Assembly: GCA_025504975.1 (NCBI GenBank)
Contig: JANUWI010000009.1
Span: forward strand, 124,001-188,000
Length of the DNA stretch: 64,000 nucleotides
Origin: Plenodomus lindquistii
Lineage: Eukaryota > Ascomycota > Dothideomycetes > Pleosporales > Leptosphaeriaceae
Reading direction: 5' to 3'
A program made the position numbers and the translations under genes. Positions 23,376 through 33,772 of this stretch are shown here, in pieces; within the stretch, counting starts at the first letter, position 1, and each line of letters begins with the position of its first letter. The notes under the pieces are model-generated. The model did no database searches. It worked only from the letters and a program-made list of their open reading frames with translations, and was not told the DNA's origin.

Positions 23376-23843
23376 ATGGGCGTCCCCTTCGAGGCTCTGA
23401 TTCCCTATGCCATCATGACCGGCGTATGCGACGTGCCCTGATTGGCCATGCCGCGGGTGCTAACGGGCGCTGCAGATGTTCGCTTTCACCGCCGTGTCGG
23501 TCGGAAAGCTCAGGGAGATGCAGAACGGAGGCAAGAGGGCCAGGAGGGGCATCGATGCATGGGACAGGGTGGGCTGCAGCAATTGAACGTCGCTGGGAAC
23601 TCGGCTAACGGCTCTGCAGCAAAGTACGACCGCTTCACAAATGACCTCATCCCGTGTGCTCACCCATTGCAGTGATGGAACGCGACCGCCGATTGACGGG
23701 CTTCATGCGAGGACAGACCGACAAGCCAGAAGCACCGGCAGGCTTCGAGGTCAACAACCCATGGAGGGTACGCATGGCCATGGCACCATCAGTGATATGG
23801 CGGGCAACGCTGACGATTACAGTGCGAGGAACGCTTCTTCTAG
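23376..23843 (+). CDS. NADH:ubiquinone oxidoreductase MWFE (NDUFA1-like) subunit
   Basis: Five tiny exons, 23376..23423, 23476..23568, 23620..23623, 23673..23767 and 23823..23843, give 86 residues, the usual size of this subunit. The N-terminus MGVPFEALIPYAIMTG continues into a single transmembrane segment (about 7-27), then KRARRGIDAWDR, the hallmark MMERDRRLTG, RGQTD, and GFEVNNPWR near the C-terminus. This is an accessory membrane-arm subunit of mitochondrial complex I. Exon 3 is only 4 nt (CAAA). Without it the frame breaks between WDR and MERD; with it the reading becomes WDRQMMERD, matching the family. All four introns have GT...AG borders, and most have a clear CTAAC/CTGAC-like branch site. 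The final exon encodes only CEERFF. Confidence 0.92.
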
Positions 23844-23942
23844 GCGACGGACCCCAGGGATCAAGGCAGCAGTTTCAATAGTACGGTGTTCGAATACAGC
23901 CGTCCATGGTCTATGCCGTTTCTTCCTGCTGCATGTAGCTAT

Positions 23943-24872
23943 TTACTTGATCTCAGCCCCCGTCCCACGGATACCTTCCCGATCAGCAGGCCCAAACTTG
24001 ATACCCCAGTGCTTCTCCAAGGCATCCAATCTTTGCTGCTCGCTCTCGAAATTAACCTCCTCCACGACCTCTGCACCGATCCTCCTCTTCATATTGTTTC
24101 CACTAATCGTCATCTTCCCCACCAGCTCCCCACTCTGATCCATGATCTTGCGCTCCACCACGACCATCCTAGTGAAGAAGGTCCTCGGACTCGTGCTAGT
24201 GAAAAGACTCATAACCGCATAGTCCTGCGGCAAGAACTCCAGCTCCGTGAAGGCATACTTGAGGTCCTCCCACTCACTCTCATCATTCCTGCGATACTCA
24301 TACACCCAATATCGCTGCCCAGGATCCGTACAATCAGAAATATTCCGGTAATCAAGTCTCGCAGACCCAGGACTAATATGTTTCTGAATGGTGCCTTCGC
24401 AATGTAATGGCATAGGCACAACAGGCCCATCAGCACCAAACCCCACATCAACGTGGTATTTCACCCCCCCAATCATAACAAGGTTGACCATATGACCCCA
24501 GCCCGTCCACCTTCCCCCCTCACACACCCTCCCCCCCGCCGAATACAGCGTGAAACCAAGCGTACGCAAAACAGTGCCAAACAGGCAATTATTCTCCATG
24601 CAGTAACCCCCACGGCCATTATCATCGGCGACGATCTTTTTGAAGAGGTCATCGGGATGCAGGCATATTTGGCGGTGGGACGAGTAGTGCAGTGTTAGGT
24701 TTTCAAAGGGGATACTGGCGAGTTGGTATTTCTGCAACGTGGAGAGGTAGGCGAGTTGGGCTGGTGCGGGTAGGGAGGAGATGTTGTAGGTGCGGTGGTG
24801 GGGGGGCAGGTGTATGCGGTTGAAGTATTGGGTGATTTGGGGGGTGGAGTAGGTTGGGCGGTGGGCGGACAT
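23943..24872 (-). CDS. Arylamine N-acetyltransferase
   Basis: Single exon, 309 residues. The catalytic triad is visible: Cys91 in RGGYCMENN, His127 in GWGHMVNL and Asp142 in VDVGFGADGP. SIPFENL (53-59) is the usual N-terminal family motif. The enzyme transfers acetyl (or malonyl, in some fungal members) from CoA to arylamines by a ping-pong mechanism in the cytosol. Fungal relatives detoxify aromatic amines, including benzoxazolinone breakdown products from cereals. It has no partner gene for such a pathway here. It diverges from the septation protein gene at 25439. Family is certain; the physiological substrate is not. Confidence 0.95.
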   Translation of the reverse strand: MSAHRPTYSTPQITQYFNRIHLPPHHRTYNISSLPAPAQLAYLSTLQKYQLASIPFENLTLHYSSHRQICLHPDDLFKKIVADDNGRGGYCMENNCLFGTVLRTLGFTLYSAGGRVCEGGRWTGWGHMVNLVMIGGVKYHVDVGFGADGPVVPMPLHCEGTIQKHISPGSARLDYRNISDCTDPGQRYWVYEYRRNDESEWEDLKYAFTELEFLPQDYAVMSLFTSTSPRTFFTRMVVVERKIMDQSGELVGKMTISGNNMKRRIGAEVVEEVNFESEQQRLDALEKHWGIKFGPADREGIRGTGAEIK

Positions 24873-25438
24873 GGTGATGGATTGATAGTTGTGGATGCGT
24901 GGGTCTTGGCCAACGATTCAATTGCTGTAGTAGACTAGTCTACTGAGTACTCGAGACTATGAATGGTTGATATACGAGTAGACTATTCGTTAAGCGGGGC
25001 AGAATCCAATGCGCCGCTGCGACGGCCATGTTGATGTCATGTTGTCAAGGGCTGGACGAGACGAGGGTCTTGCGGGCGGGAGAGGATGCCAAGCAACGCC
25101 GACAATGCCTGTCTCCCGCCCAATAGCCCCATTGTGTGACCCCTGACGGTGGACACGCGCCTACTACCAATACGGCACAATGCACACCATGGCATCCAAT
25201 CGGTTCCTCTACACGCCCTCCCCTGAGTGAATGGACGCCTGTGACTCCATTCGAATTATGCACACCACACGCCTCCCCGCCAGGCTTCGCTCTCGGTGAA
25301 GCCAAACAACCCCCGCTGGCTGCGCGGCTCCTCTTCAGCTACGCTCCCGCCGCCCTCTCCATCCGCACCGTCACCGCGCCGCCACGCAGCCGCGACTCGG
25401 CCTTTGCACTGTCGCCGCGACGCTCGCCCCGGGCAAAC
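24873..25438. promoter_or_regulatory. Divergent promoter region (arylamine N-acetyltransferase / Usp1-type protein)
   Basis: 566 bp between outward-facing starts. The frame of the downstream gene stays open back to 25136, so part of this stretch could be coding if an upstream ATG is used. I treat it as 5' untranslated sequence because the in-frame leader is Pro/Ala-rich and the ATG at 25439 has a good context. Confidence 0.45.
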
Positions 25439-28400
25439 ATGACGAGCAATGGCCTGCGCACACAGTATCCCTACGACAACAACGGCGGCCTCAGTCCCCG
25501 TCCGCTGTACGACTTTCCCTCGCCCACGTCAAACTACCCGTCCGGTGTAGGCGCTGCCTCGCCCTCCTTCTTCCCCATGGCATACCAAATATCCCCGCGC
25601 TTCGGGGCCAGCGCCTTCATACCGCCCGCAGACGTCTTTGGCGACCGAGGCCAGGCAGTGCGCAACAATGGCGAATACACTCCGCGCGACTCGCAAAAGC
25701 GCGCCTCGGATGCGCTCAACACGGACCCCGTGGCCATGCACCTGTTGCTGGAAACGGCCATTGCAGACAGCCAGAGCTTTGACATTCTGACGGTGGAAGA
25801 GGTGGATAAGCTGAAGCAGGAGCAAAGGACGCTCGACGCGCGCCTGGGCACGCTGAGGAAGAGGCTCGAGGCAGAGACCAAGATCCGCGACGCCACACGC
25901 TCCCTGCACCGCCTGGCACTGGGCAAGGCCAACGGACACAAGCGGGCAGCCAGCAGCAAGAGCGCCAATCCCGTCCCGGAGCTCGACGCAAAGGCACAGG
26001 CAGAACTCGACGCCAGCAACAACAAGGTCGAGGAGTACATTCGCGATTTGCTCCAGGTCGAGTCGCGCATGCGCATGATCGACATGCAATTACTCATGCA
26101 CACCGCCGCAGTCCTCCAGCTCTCCCACAAAACCCCACGAAAGGCCAATGGCGATGCGGATTTGGAGCATCGCTTTGGACGGCCAGACAGCCCTGCAAGT
26201 CTGAATGCCTACGACATGGGTGGACGCAATGGCGCTCGAGCAGTTGGCGAATTCGACGAGAGGAGTTACTACCGGTCCCCAGAAAACCTCGACACCCTGA
26301 TGAATGTGCTGCAGAATGGAACACACCACCGGTCTGACAGCGATGCTCGATCAAATCAAGCTCTTAATACGGCAGCAAAGCGGCTGGAGGAAATGAACGA
26401 GACGCTGAGGGCGCTCATTGTGCAGGCGAACCCAGAGCGTGAAAGCCAGTACGCGTTGCCTCCCTTGGCCCTTGAAGGAACACCAGATGCCACAACTCTT
26501 GAGCGCCAACTAGACTTCCTCGACCAGGGACTGCGCAACATCAGTGCTGAACAGGCCAACATATGGAGCAAGTCAAAGCATTCTCTGGCTGAAGTGGAAG
26601 GTCGCCTCGAAGGCATCAACAATCAGCTATATGCAGTCTTGAGCAGATCAAACACGGAACAAGCACAGAAGATACAGCCGCCGCCTGCAATTACTGGAGG
26701 CGGCGCTACTGAGCAGCTGAACTATATGGAAGACTCATTCTACAACATTGAGCAGATCCAACACGCCCTAAATAGCCAAATCGAGGAACTCCAGAACCGA
26801 CCCAGCGGCGATCCTGAAGCCTCAGAAAAGGCAGAAAAGTACGAGACAACCATGACAGATCTGTGGCAAGTCATCGTGACTGGCGAGGAAGAAGCACGTG
26901 AAAGGAAACGCGAACGAAGACGACTGCTTGCCGAGGACTCTGATGCTGAGGAGCAGCTATCACCTGACGAAGACTACGAGCCGAATGAAGCTTTCAGCTT
27001 GAATGCCTTCTCCGCCAAGGTTCAGTTGCTGTTCCGACGTGCTACAAGTCTCAAGGACAAGCAGTCGGTCCTCATGCGCCAGATCAAGCAACAACGCGAG
27101 CTGAACAGCAAATCTGACGCGCAGAGAGAGGCCGACTTTGAGCGCCTCAACACCCAAGTCCTCAGTGCAAGGTCGGAGAAGAAGACCATGGAGGGCGAAC
27201 TTGAGCGCGCGATGAGCCAGCTCCAGCAGTTTGACGAGACCAAGGTGGAAGCGGACATGCGGGCGTTGCAGGCGACACAAGAGCGCAATGCCGGACTTGA
27301 GGCACAGCTCATCAACGTTCAGGAGCGTCTCGCGGCATTTGAAGCGGACCTCAAGGAAGCCAGGGATCGTGCTGTTGCGTATGAGGCGCAGCTCAAGGAT
27401 GTTCAGGAGCGTGCTGTTGCACTACAATCCCAAGCAGAGAAAGCCGAACAACGCGCTGCTGCGTATGAGAAGGAGCTTCAGGACCACCAAGAACGAACGT
27501 CGACGTTCAACATACAGTCACGCGAAGTAGAAGAGCGCAGCACAGCGTACGAAGCCCAAGTCCGCGACGCCCAAGAACGCGCCATTTCCCTCGAGCAAAA
27601 GCTCCGAGAAGTCCAAGACGAGGCCCAAACACTAGAAGCCAAGCTGCGCGAAGCCGAAGACGACGCCCGCGTCGAAGCCATCGCCATCCAAGCCGAACTC
27701 TCCGAATCCGAATCCCGCATCGCCCAAATAACCGCCTCCCTGCAAACCACCACTGCCGCCGCCGAAGCCGCCGAAGCCCGCTCCCTCGACCTAACCAACA
27801 CCCTCAACGCCAAAGAATCAGAATTCCGCGCCCTGGAGAGCGAAATCGTCCGCCTAACCACCGAACTCACTTTCGCCAAAGCCGAACTCGACGGCGCATA
27901 CGGCACCCGCGCCCAACGCGCCGCCGCCGCTGGCGCCGACCCCGCTATAAAACGCGAATTCGACGAGCTCACCGAGAAAAACCAAGCCCTAACCGATGAG
28001 TTAGAAGCTCTTCGAAAGGTCCACGACGCAGCTTCCCAATCCGAAGCCGAAGCCCGCCAAGCTGAACGCAGTCTCAAAGCAGAATTATCAGGCATGGCGG
28101 CAGAATACGAGGCCCTGACCCGCGACGCGATTCAAAATGAAAAAGATCGCGATAATTTGGAATTGCAGATTGATAGGCTCAGGGATGAAAGGGAGATGTT
28201 GGAGCGCGAGTTGAGTGATGAGAAGGTTAAGATGTTGGGGGTTAGGAGTCCGGGGACGCCTGGGGGGGTGGCAGGTGGTGCGGGCGGGGGGAGTCAGCTT
28301 GATATGGGAGCCACGAGTATTAGGATGTTGAGGGAGGATTTTAGGAAGATGATGAGGGAGAGGACGGCGGAGGGGTTGAAGGCGCTTAGGGTATGTTGGT

Positions 28401-28610
28401 CCCCTTGTTCTTTCTCCTTTACTTTTTTCCCTTTTGCTTTTGCTTTGCTTGGCCCTGGTGTGATGCGGTGGTATGAACATGGCTAACAATACAATACAGG
28501 CTGAACAAGAAGAACGTCGCAAACTCGAAGCACTAGTCCGCCAACTCCGCAAGGAAGCTCAGCCCCAGCGCTCCGGACTGTCGCGAACGACAACCATGAC
28601 TGCGCAATGA
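25439..28610 (+). CDS. Up-regulated-during-septation (Usp1-domain) long coiled-coil protein
   Basis: Two exons, 25439..28390 and 28500..28610, give 1020 residues. I chose the ATG opening MTSNGLRTQYPY; the frame is open about 100 codons further upstream. A Tyr/Pro-rich N-terminus precedes the domain of fungal septation-induced proteins (about 95-300: AMHLLLETAIADSQSFDILT, then coiled coil with RDATRSLHRLAL). The rest is long coiled coil with a repeated pattern (AYEAQ.KDVQERA units, about 640-750) typical of proteins annotated as involucrin-repeat-like. A short Gly-rich linker precedes the final helix, which crosses the intron (RTAEGLKALR joined to AEQEERRKLE). It is likely a cytoskeletal or septum-associated structural protein. 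The domain call is confident, the cellular role inferred from the family name. Confidence 0.88.
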
Positions 28611-28812
28611 CTAGATACGACGCTGCTGTAGTTATTAGTGGTGTTTTTGGAGGGTTTTTGGAGATGGAATGACGGCACATGCGTGTTTATACATGGGTGG
28701 ACAGCCATGTCCTGCGCCCCCCTTTTTTTTTTCTTCCAGGCATCTTATTCACATCTAGATTTTTTCTTTCCTTTTTTCGTGGTGTATGAAAACCTCAAAG
28801 ATGGGGGGTTCT

Positions 28813-28833
28813 TTTAGCATTTAGCATTTAGCA
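28813..28833. repeat. Three tandem TTTAGCA heptamers
   Basis: Read directly; related TAGCA units recur about 70 bp downstream. Confidence 0.9.
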
Positions 28834-29598
28834 TTTGAGCGCGGGGTCGTCTTCTCCCCCCCCCCCCTCGTTTCATTTTTTTTTCGGGCTAAAAGGCATT
28901 TAGCATAGCATAGCATATTATCACAGCGAGACAGCGGTGGGGGGAGCGTATTCGCTGTTTTTGAGAAAGTGACGGTGCGGTGGTGTGTATGTATGTATGC
29001 CCGTGCCTAGCTATGCTCGTGGTCGTACTGTATTTCTGCATTTAGATTGACGGTGTTTAGCGTAATGCATGCAGTAGGCATGGGGATGGGGGTTAGGTAG
29101 GACGGGGGGGGGAAGGGTAAAAAAACCCAGCCACTATGGATGGATAATAATACCCTATCGTAGCCTACCCTACCTACCTCGTACGTAGCAAGACCACGCG
29201 CCCATTTCATCTCGTACAAATTCTACACCCACAACTACGTCTACTAACCTAGACTCTCTCCCCTCCTCAGCGTGACGCCCTTTCTTTGCTTCCCAACTTG
29301 AATAAACTAAACTGGTGTGTATCCTTCTCTAACCACCCAGGTCACGAGTTGTATACCATTCAGCACTATGCACACCAACGCTTTCTTTCTCTTTATAAAA
29401 ACGAAAGGCAGGAGTGTGAGGAATAAAGTTGCGTGCGTGGTGTAGATGATGGGTCGTGTCTTTGTAGCAGGATTTGCGGACCGTAAGGTTAGGTGTATAG
29501 ATAGTGTAATGGAATAGAAAAAAAAAATCTTCATACTAGGCCAAGGGGGGAAGGAAGGCGCCGGCACGCAGTTTTTGGACAATTAGAGGGAAGCAAAG

Positions 29599-29618
29599 GA
29601 AAGAAAGAAAGAAAGAAA
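29599..29618. repeat. (GAAA)5 microsatellite
   Basis: Five tandem GAAA units, read directly from the sequence. Confidence 0.9.
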
Positions 29619-30641
29619 GCATATTGCCGCGTGATGCATCAACCGCGACTGTATGCGCTGCGTATGTGGGAGCTTAATAGCTAGGGTTAATACAAAGTCT
29701 GCGAGGAGGTGAATACCAAGTGCTCGTAACTCATGTGCAGATTATAGAGCTCTAATTTCATGCAAGTTGCAGTGTGCGTTGAGATTCTAAAGAGACGGTT
29801 GTGGTAGCATACAGGGATGTTGAAGGTTTGGGCACGGGGCGTTGGTGGATTTGCGGAGTCGAGGTAGTGTGGATGGGAAATCTGGGGGGAGAAAAGAAAA
29901 CATACGAGGAACGATGGGGATGGAGTTCGTGATGTGTGGTAGTAGACAGTGGAGGGGTTTAGTGGTGTGAGTACCTTTTGTTTAGTTTTGGAGGTAAGCG
30001 GAATACGGGTTTAGCTACATATATGTGGGAATGGTTGCGTTTGGGGTGTTTTGTGTGTGGACTTGGTGTGATGGCTGGGGGATTGGTTGTTAAGCGGTAG
30101 ATATGCCACTTTCAGCGTCTACGATGCCGCGGTCAAGAGATGGTGGGGTTGGGTGAAGTTATCTTGGGAAGAGAGAATGATGGGAACGCAGGGCGGAATG
30201 ATGGAAATACGGGGAAGGTATCAGGATATGAAGTGGCTAGTAATCCAAGACTACTGAGGACCTAGAAATTCTTCAAAGTATTGTTATTTTGTGCGTCGAT
30301 GCACTCGCATCACTGAGCGCCTCTACTTTACGTCTCGCGTGGCACCCAGTGCACGCGCGCAGGTGGAAACAAGTAGCAGAACCTAGGCTTTTGAATCTCG
30401 ACCTATGCTGTGCTGTGCGAAAAACAGAGGTACTAAAGTCTTCTAATCGACCGATGGTTATTGTGGCCACGAGACTACATCAGTCCATTTGAAAAGCTTG
30501 TGCATATATCAAGAACAATGATGAGACCGCGTAGACAACCTGAACAAGTCAGCATGCTTGTCTCATAAGATCGATACGCTAGTACTCACCTTGATTTGTT
30601 GACGGAGGCATACAATATCTGCATTCGAAGCCAGTGGAGCT

Positions 30642-31100
30642 TCATAAACGTCCCGAGATTGATATTGCCGACATAGCGTTCCTGAAGTCAAACATGGTTC
30701 TGGTGACGTCGATAGGATACGTGTAGAGGCCAGACCGATGCTTCGGGGGTATTAGCAGCGCAATGCTTCTCAATTCCCTAGTACCAATCACTTGTAAAAG
30801 GACGACAATTTTCAAGACACATATATCACGCTTCTCGAACCTAGCTTCCACGCGTTCAAGTACCCGATCCACTTCGGCTCGTCGCTGTTCAAGGAGCGCG
30901 TGGCGTTCATCAGCGCGCTGTATCACAAGCGCATGGTGTTGTTCAAGCAGCGCATCGCGTTGATCAGCGAGGCGTTCAGCTTCCTCGAATCGTGCAGCAT
31001 TACGACTCTCTGCGTAGAGTGCTGAGGCGACCACTGAGTTTGGGAAAACCAGAAGCTGAGCAGCAGCGTGGAGGTGGGAAAGTGACGGGCGGAATGGCAT
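30642..31100 (-). CDS. Small hypothetical coiled-coil protein
   Basis: A single open frame of 152 residues from the ATG at 31100 (the frame stays open upstream without another ATG). Residues about 30-85 form an Arg/Glu/Leu-rich amphipathic helix with two related units (RDALLEQHHALV and RHALLEQRRAEV) and then VLERVEARFEKRD. A hydrophobic segment (CVLKIVVLLQVIG) follows. I recognise no family. It lies just downstream of, and on the same strand as, the decayed Hsp70-like copy. It could be a lineage-specific gene or a chance frame; composition favours coding only moderately. Confidence 0.4.
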   Translation of the reverse strand: MPFRPSLSHLHAAAQLLVFPNSVVASALYAESRNAARFEEAERLADQRDALLEQHHALVIQRADERHALLEQRRAEVDRVLERVEARFEKRDICVLKIVVLLQVIGTRELRSIALLIPPKHRSGLYTYPIDVTRTMFDFRNAMSAISISGRL

Positions 31101-31648
31101 ATTTGGGGATGACTTTGGGTTGATGGAGGGATGTTGGTGATGGGATGTCGAGAGGGATGGGTAGAAATGAGGATATGAAGGGTTGATGAAGGACACGATG
31201 TCCAGAAGTCTTGAACTGGGACGCTAGCATTGGTGGCGCAGTAGGTAATAATTATTACTTCAGCAAAGATCGCTGTTACCAGTCGTAACTTGAGAGGAAG
31301 AGATTGTTGAATATTACTGACGTTCACAGAAGCACCCAGGCGTCGCATGTAGAACGCTGCAAACTCGTGGCGCCCACAATAGACCTGCAAATTGTGGGGA
31401 TTGCGCTATGGGATAACCTGAGGCAGACGATATCAGATTCGTTCCAGATAATCTATGCCTATGCCAGCGCGGTACTAACTAACGGTATCGCACGAAGCAC
31501 CTTATCTATCATTTATAGTGCTGACGACTACATGAGCTGACGGAAATTGTCTGCAAGCGATACAATGTGTAGCCGTGCTCTTCGAACAAACCCAGTGTAC
31601 TTCGTATGGCTTTCCATTGAATCCTCATTTTGAGGCCCTGGAGACGAT

Positions 31649-33408
31649 TCATTCATATTTCGCAGTCACAGTACCGTACTGCTTGCCGTTGACCGAGACC
31701 GAAACTTCCAAAGAAGACTGTACAGGAGTTCCAACGGTGTTTTAGATCTGATGGTAGACTCTGCCAGAAGAGTTGCGAAACATCTGGGCTGTGGAATCTG
31801 GGACACGTGTGAAGTCCACGTTGATTTCGGCTTTCTCGTAAACATCCTATCGAGTCAGCCACAAGTCCAAATAGCTGCCCCGCAAGATCTTCACTTACAA
31901 CACCAGTCGAACTCTTGAGATTTTCTAGACCTTTAGCCGCCCCACCTCGTACTACAGCAGATGATCTGTTAACGTCAGTAGCTGAGGGTGGTCTTTCATG
32001 AACATAAAGCCACCTACACATAAGGCGGCCGAATGACCGTGACACCGATGCGTTCACCGAAGGCCTTGACCTGAGCGTAAACATATGGCGAATCTGCGAA
32101 GCCACCGACCAAGACGATGTACTATGATAGTCAATGAAAGATCCGAATGTTCAACATGATTGATGCATATTTACCTTGACTCGTGTCTCGCCATGGCAAG
32201 CGACCTGATCGAGCTGCTCCTGTATGAGCGCAATGGTTCCATCGATGCAGGCGTTGAAGAAGTTCGCCATTTGCTCACTGGCGTTACTTAGCAAGAATGG
32301 ATTCCGGGTTTCGCACGGAAACTTACGGAGTGATCTTGATTTCGCCATCAAAAGTGCCTCTTGCTTCGTCTTCATCGAATCTATTCAACACAGATGGCAA
32401 TCTTATGTAGTTGTGCTGAGTTCCGGAGAACTCGGTCTTCGCTTCAATAACAAAGTCTGAGATAAGTCGGCCAAGCCATCGTGACGGAGACGTATGGCAA
32501 ATGTCTTTGGCTCGACAGCCCGCGATCTTCCAGAAATCGTCTGCCCCCAACACTTCTTCCAGCCAATATACGAATCCGCGATCAACGGAAGTAGCCCCGC
32601 ATTGATGTCCAATTCCCACTGTAGCCTCTGCAACTACTATAGGCTGGAGGTTCGCCACTGTATAGGCGATCAGATCGATTGTATCGGCACCCATCTCACA
32701 GACAACGAAGCCATCGCCAATATCCAACTCTTGATCTTGCGTACTTTCGCGTAGAGTCTTGATTGTGTGGATCGCGGCGGCTTCTGGCTCAGCCAAGGTG
32801 ATAATGCGCTCTAGCTGAGGAAAATCTGGAGCATTGAAGCCAGCGATGTTGAAAGCCTGCAGCGTACGATTCTTGGCTATATCAGACCAGACGGCAGGTA
32901 CAGTTACTAAGAGAACTAAAGGTAGCAGTTCTCGCAATCGCTGCGCCAAAGCGCTCGTCAAGCGTCTTAATGATACGTTTTCGGAGTAGGGTGAGAAAGT
33001 CCGCGACGATCTCGACAGGACGCTTGTGCGCACCCAGGCTGACAAGCGCCATTTCTTGTACGATCCTGTCCTCTATTCCTCCCTGACGACGGTCAAACAG
33101 TAGCTTCGTCCGCATGTGTCGTGCCATGTTTGGGGAAATGTCTGAACCCCATCGTATGCCGTCCTTGGTGTAGGCGATCTCAGTTGGGACCTTGTTGCTT
33201 GTACCAATCTTTCTGTAAGCCATGGGATAATTACTGATGACATCGATTGGTGCGCTTTCAGATCCGCTGGCGTCGGTCTCACCGATGGCGACAGCTACAC
33301 AGCCATTAGCTCACTGTCCGTGATTGGCGAGTCCGACAACCGCAGGTTGTATTCACTTGAGTGTGTCACGCCGAGATCCACGGAAATAATTAAGCGAGTC
33401 CCAAGCAT
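31649..33408 (-). pseudogene. Decayed Hsp70-like ATPase (copy B)
   Basis: This aligns along its whole length with the intact gene at 2357-4518. Exons: 33408..33357, 33294..32327, 32277..32175, 32121..32018, 31965..31899 and 31846..31649. Exons of 103, 104 and 198 nt match copy A exactly in length, and introns sit at the same places except that copy A intron 2 (3030-3111) is absent. Lesions: one extra base near 32915-32940 shifts the frame just before VLLVTVPAVW; TAA at 31744-31742 interrupts the last exon; and the exon after YV is 297 nt (exactly 99 codons) shorter, removing the segment before the C-terminal strand. Phosphate-1 reads SVDLGVTHS and phosphate-2 MGADTID instead of MGGGTVD. The C-terminal GKQYGTVTAKYE still matches copy A. 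It is probably non-functional. A sequencing error could explain a single lesion but not all of them. Confidence 0.85.
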
Positions 33409-33772
33409 CGTGAAGGAGCGGGGAAGTGACTTGATGAGGTGAGAGATGTTGACTGCCGTGATGAAGATGGGGGCAGGAGTATCTTCGGTTAGCTTTCAAG
33501 CTTGATGAAATATGTCTCCATTAGTTCCCGATTGACTTGAAAGTAAAATGGGTGGTGCTAATCAAAACAACAAACGCGCACTTTCCCATTGTGGCAGGGC
33601 CGCTCTACCCTCTTCACCGACGACACCAGCGCCCTGTAACACTACAAGCAATCTCAGTGCGGCGCAATGAAGGAAACGCGCGAGAGAAAAGGGTTCCTAG
33701 ATGGTCTGGTGTGTGTGCCAGTTCTTGCACTCGCAGCAGACAGACCTCAGACTTTTGCAGAGAAAGCACGTC
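33409..33772. promoter_or_regulatory. Former divergent promoter of the copy B pair
   Basis: 364 bp between the outward-facing starts of the two decayed genes, close to the 344 bp spacing in copy A. I see no TATA elements in the positions used in copy A. Confidence 0.35.

Larger units (their letters stand above)
28611..30641. other. 2 kb intergenic region rich in simple repeats
   Basis: No supported gene. It holds homopolymer runs (12 C at 28856-28867, several T and A runs), tandem TTTAGCA units at 28813-28833, TAGCA-type units near 28900 and a GAAA tract at 29599-29618. The first part is probably the 3' untranslated region of the upstream gene. Frames here are short and composition-driven. 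Confidence 0.5.

Noticed and set aside
25529..28095. Long minus-strand ORFs of about 200 codons opposite the Usp1-type gene
   Set aside because: They are antisense shadows of the GC-rich coiled-coil coding sequence.
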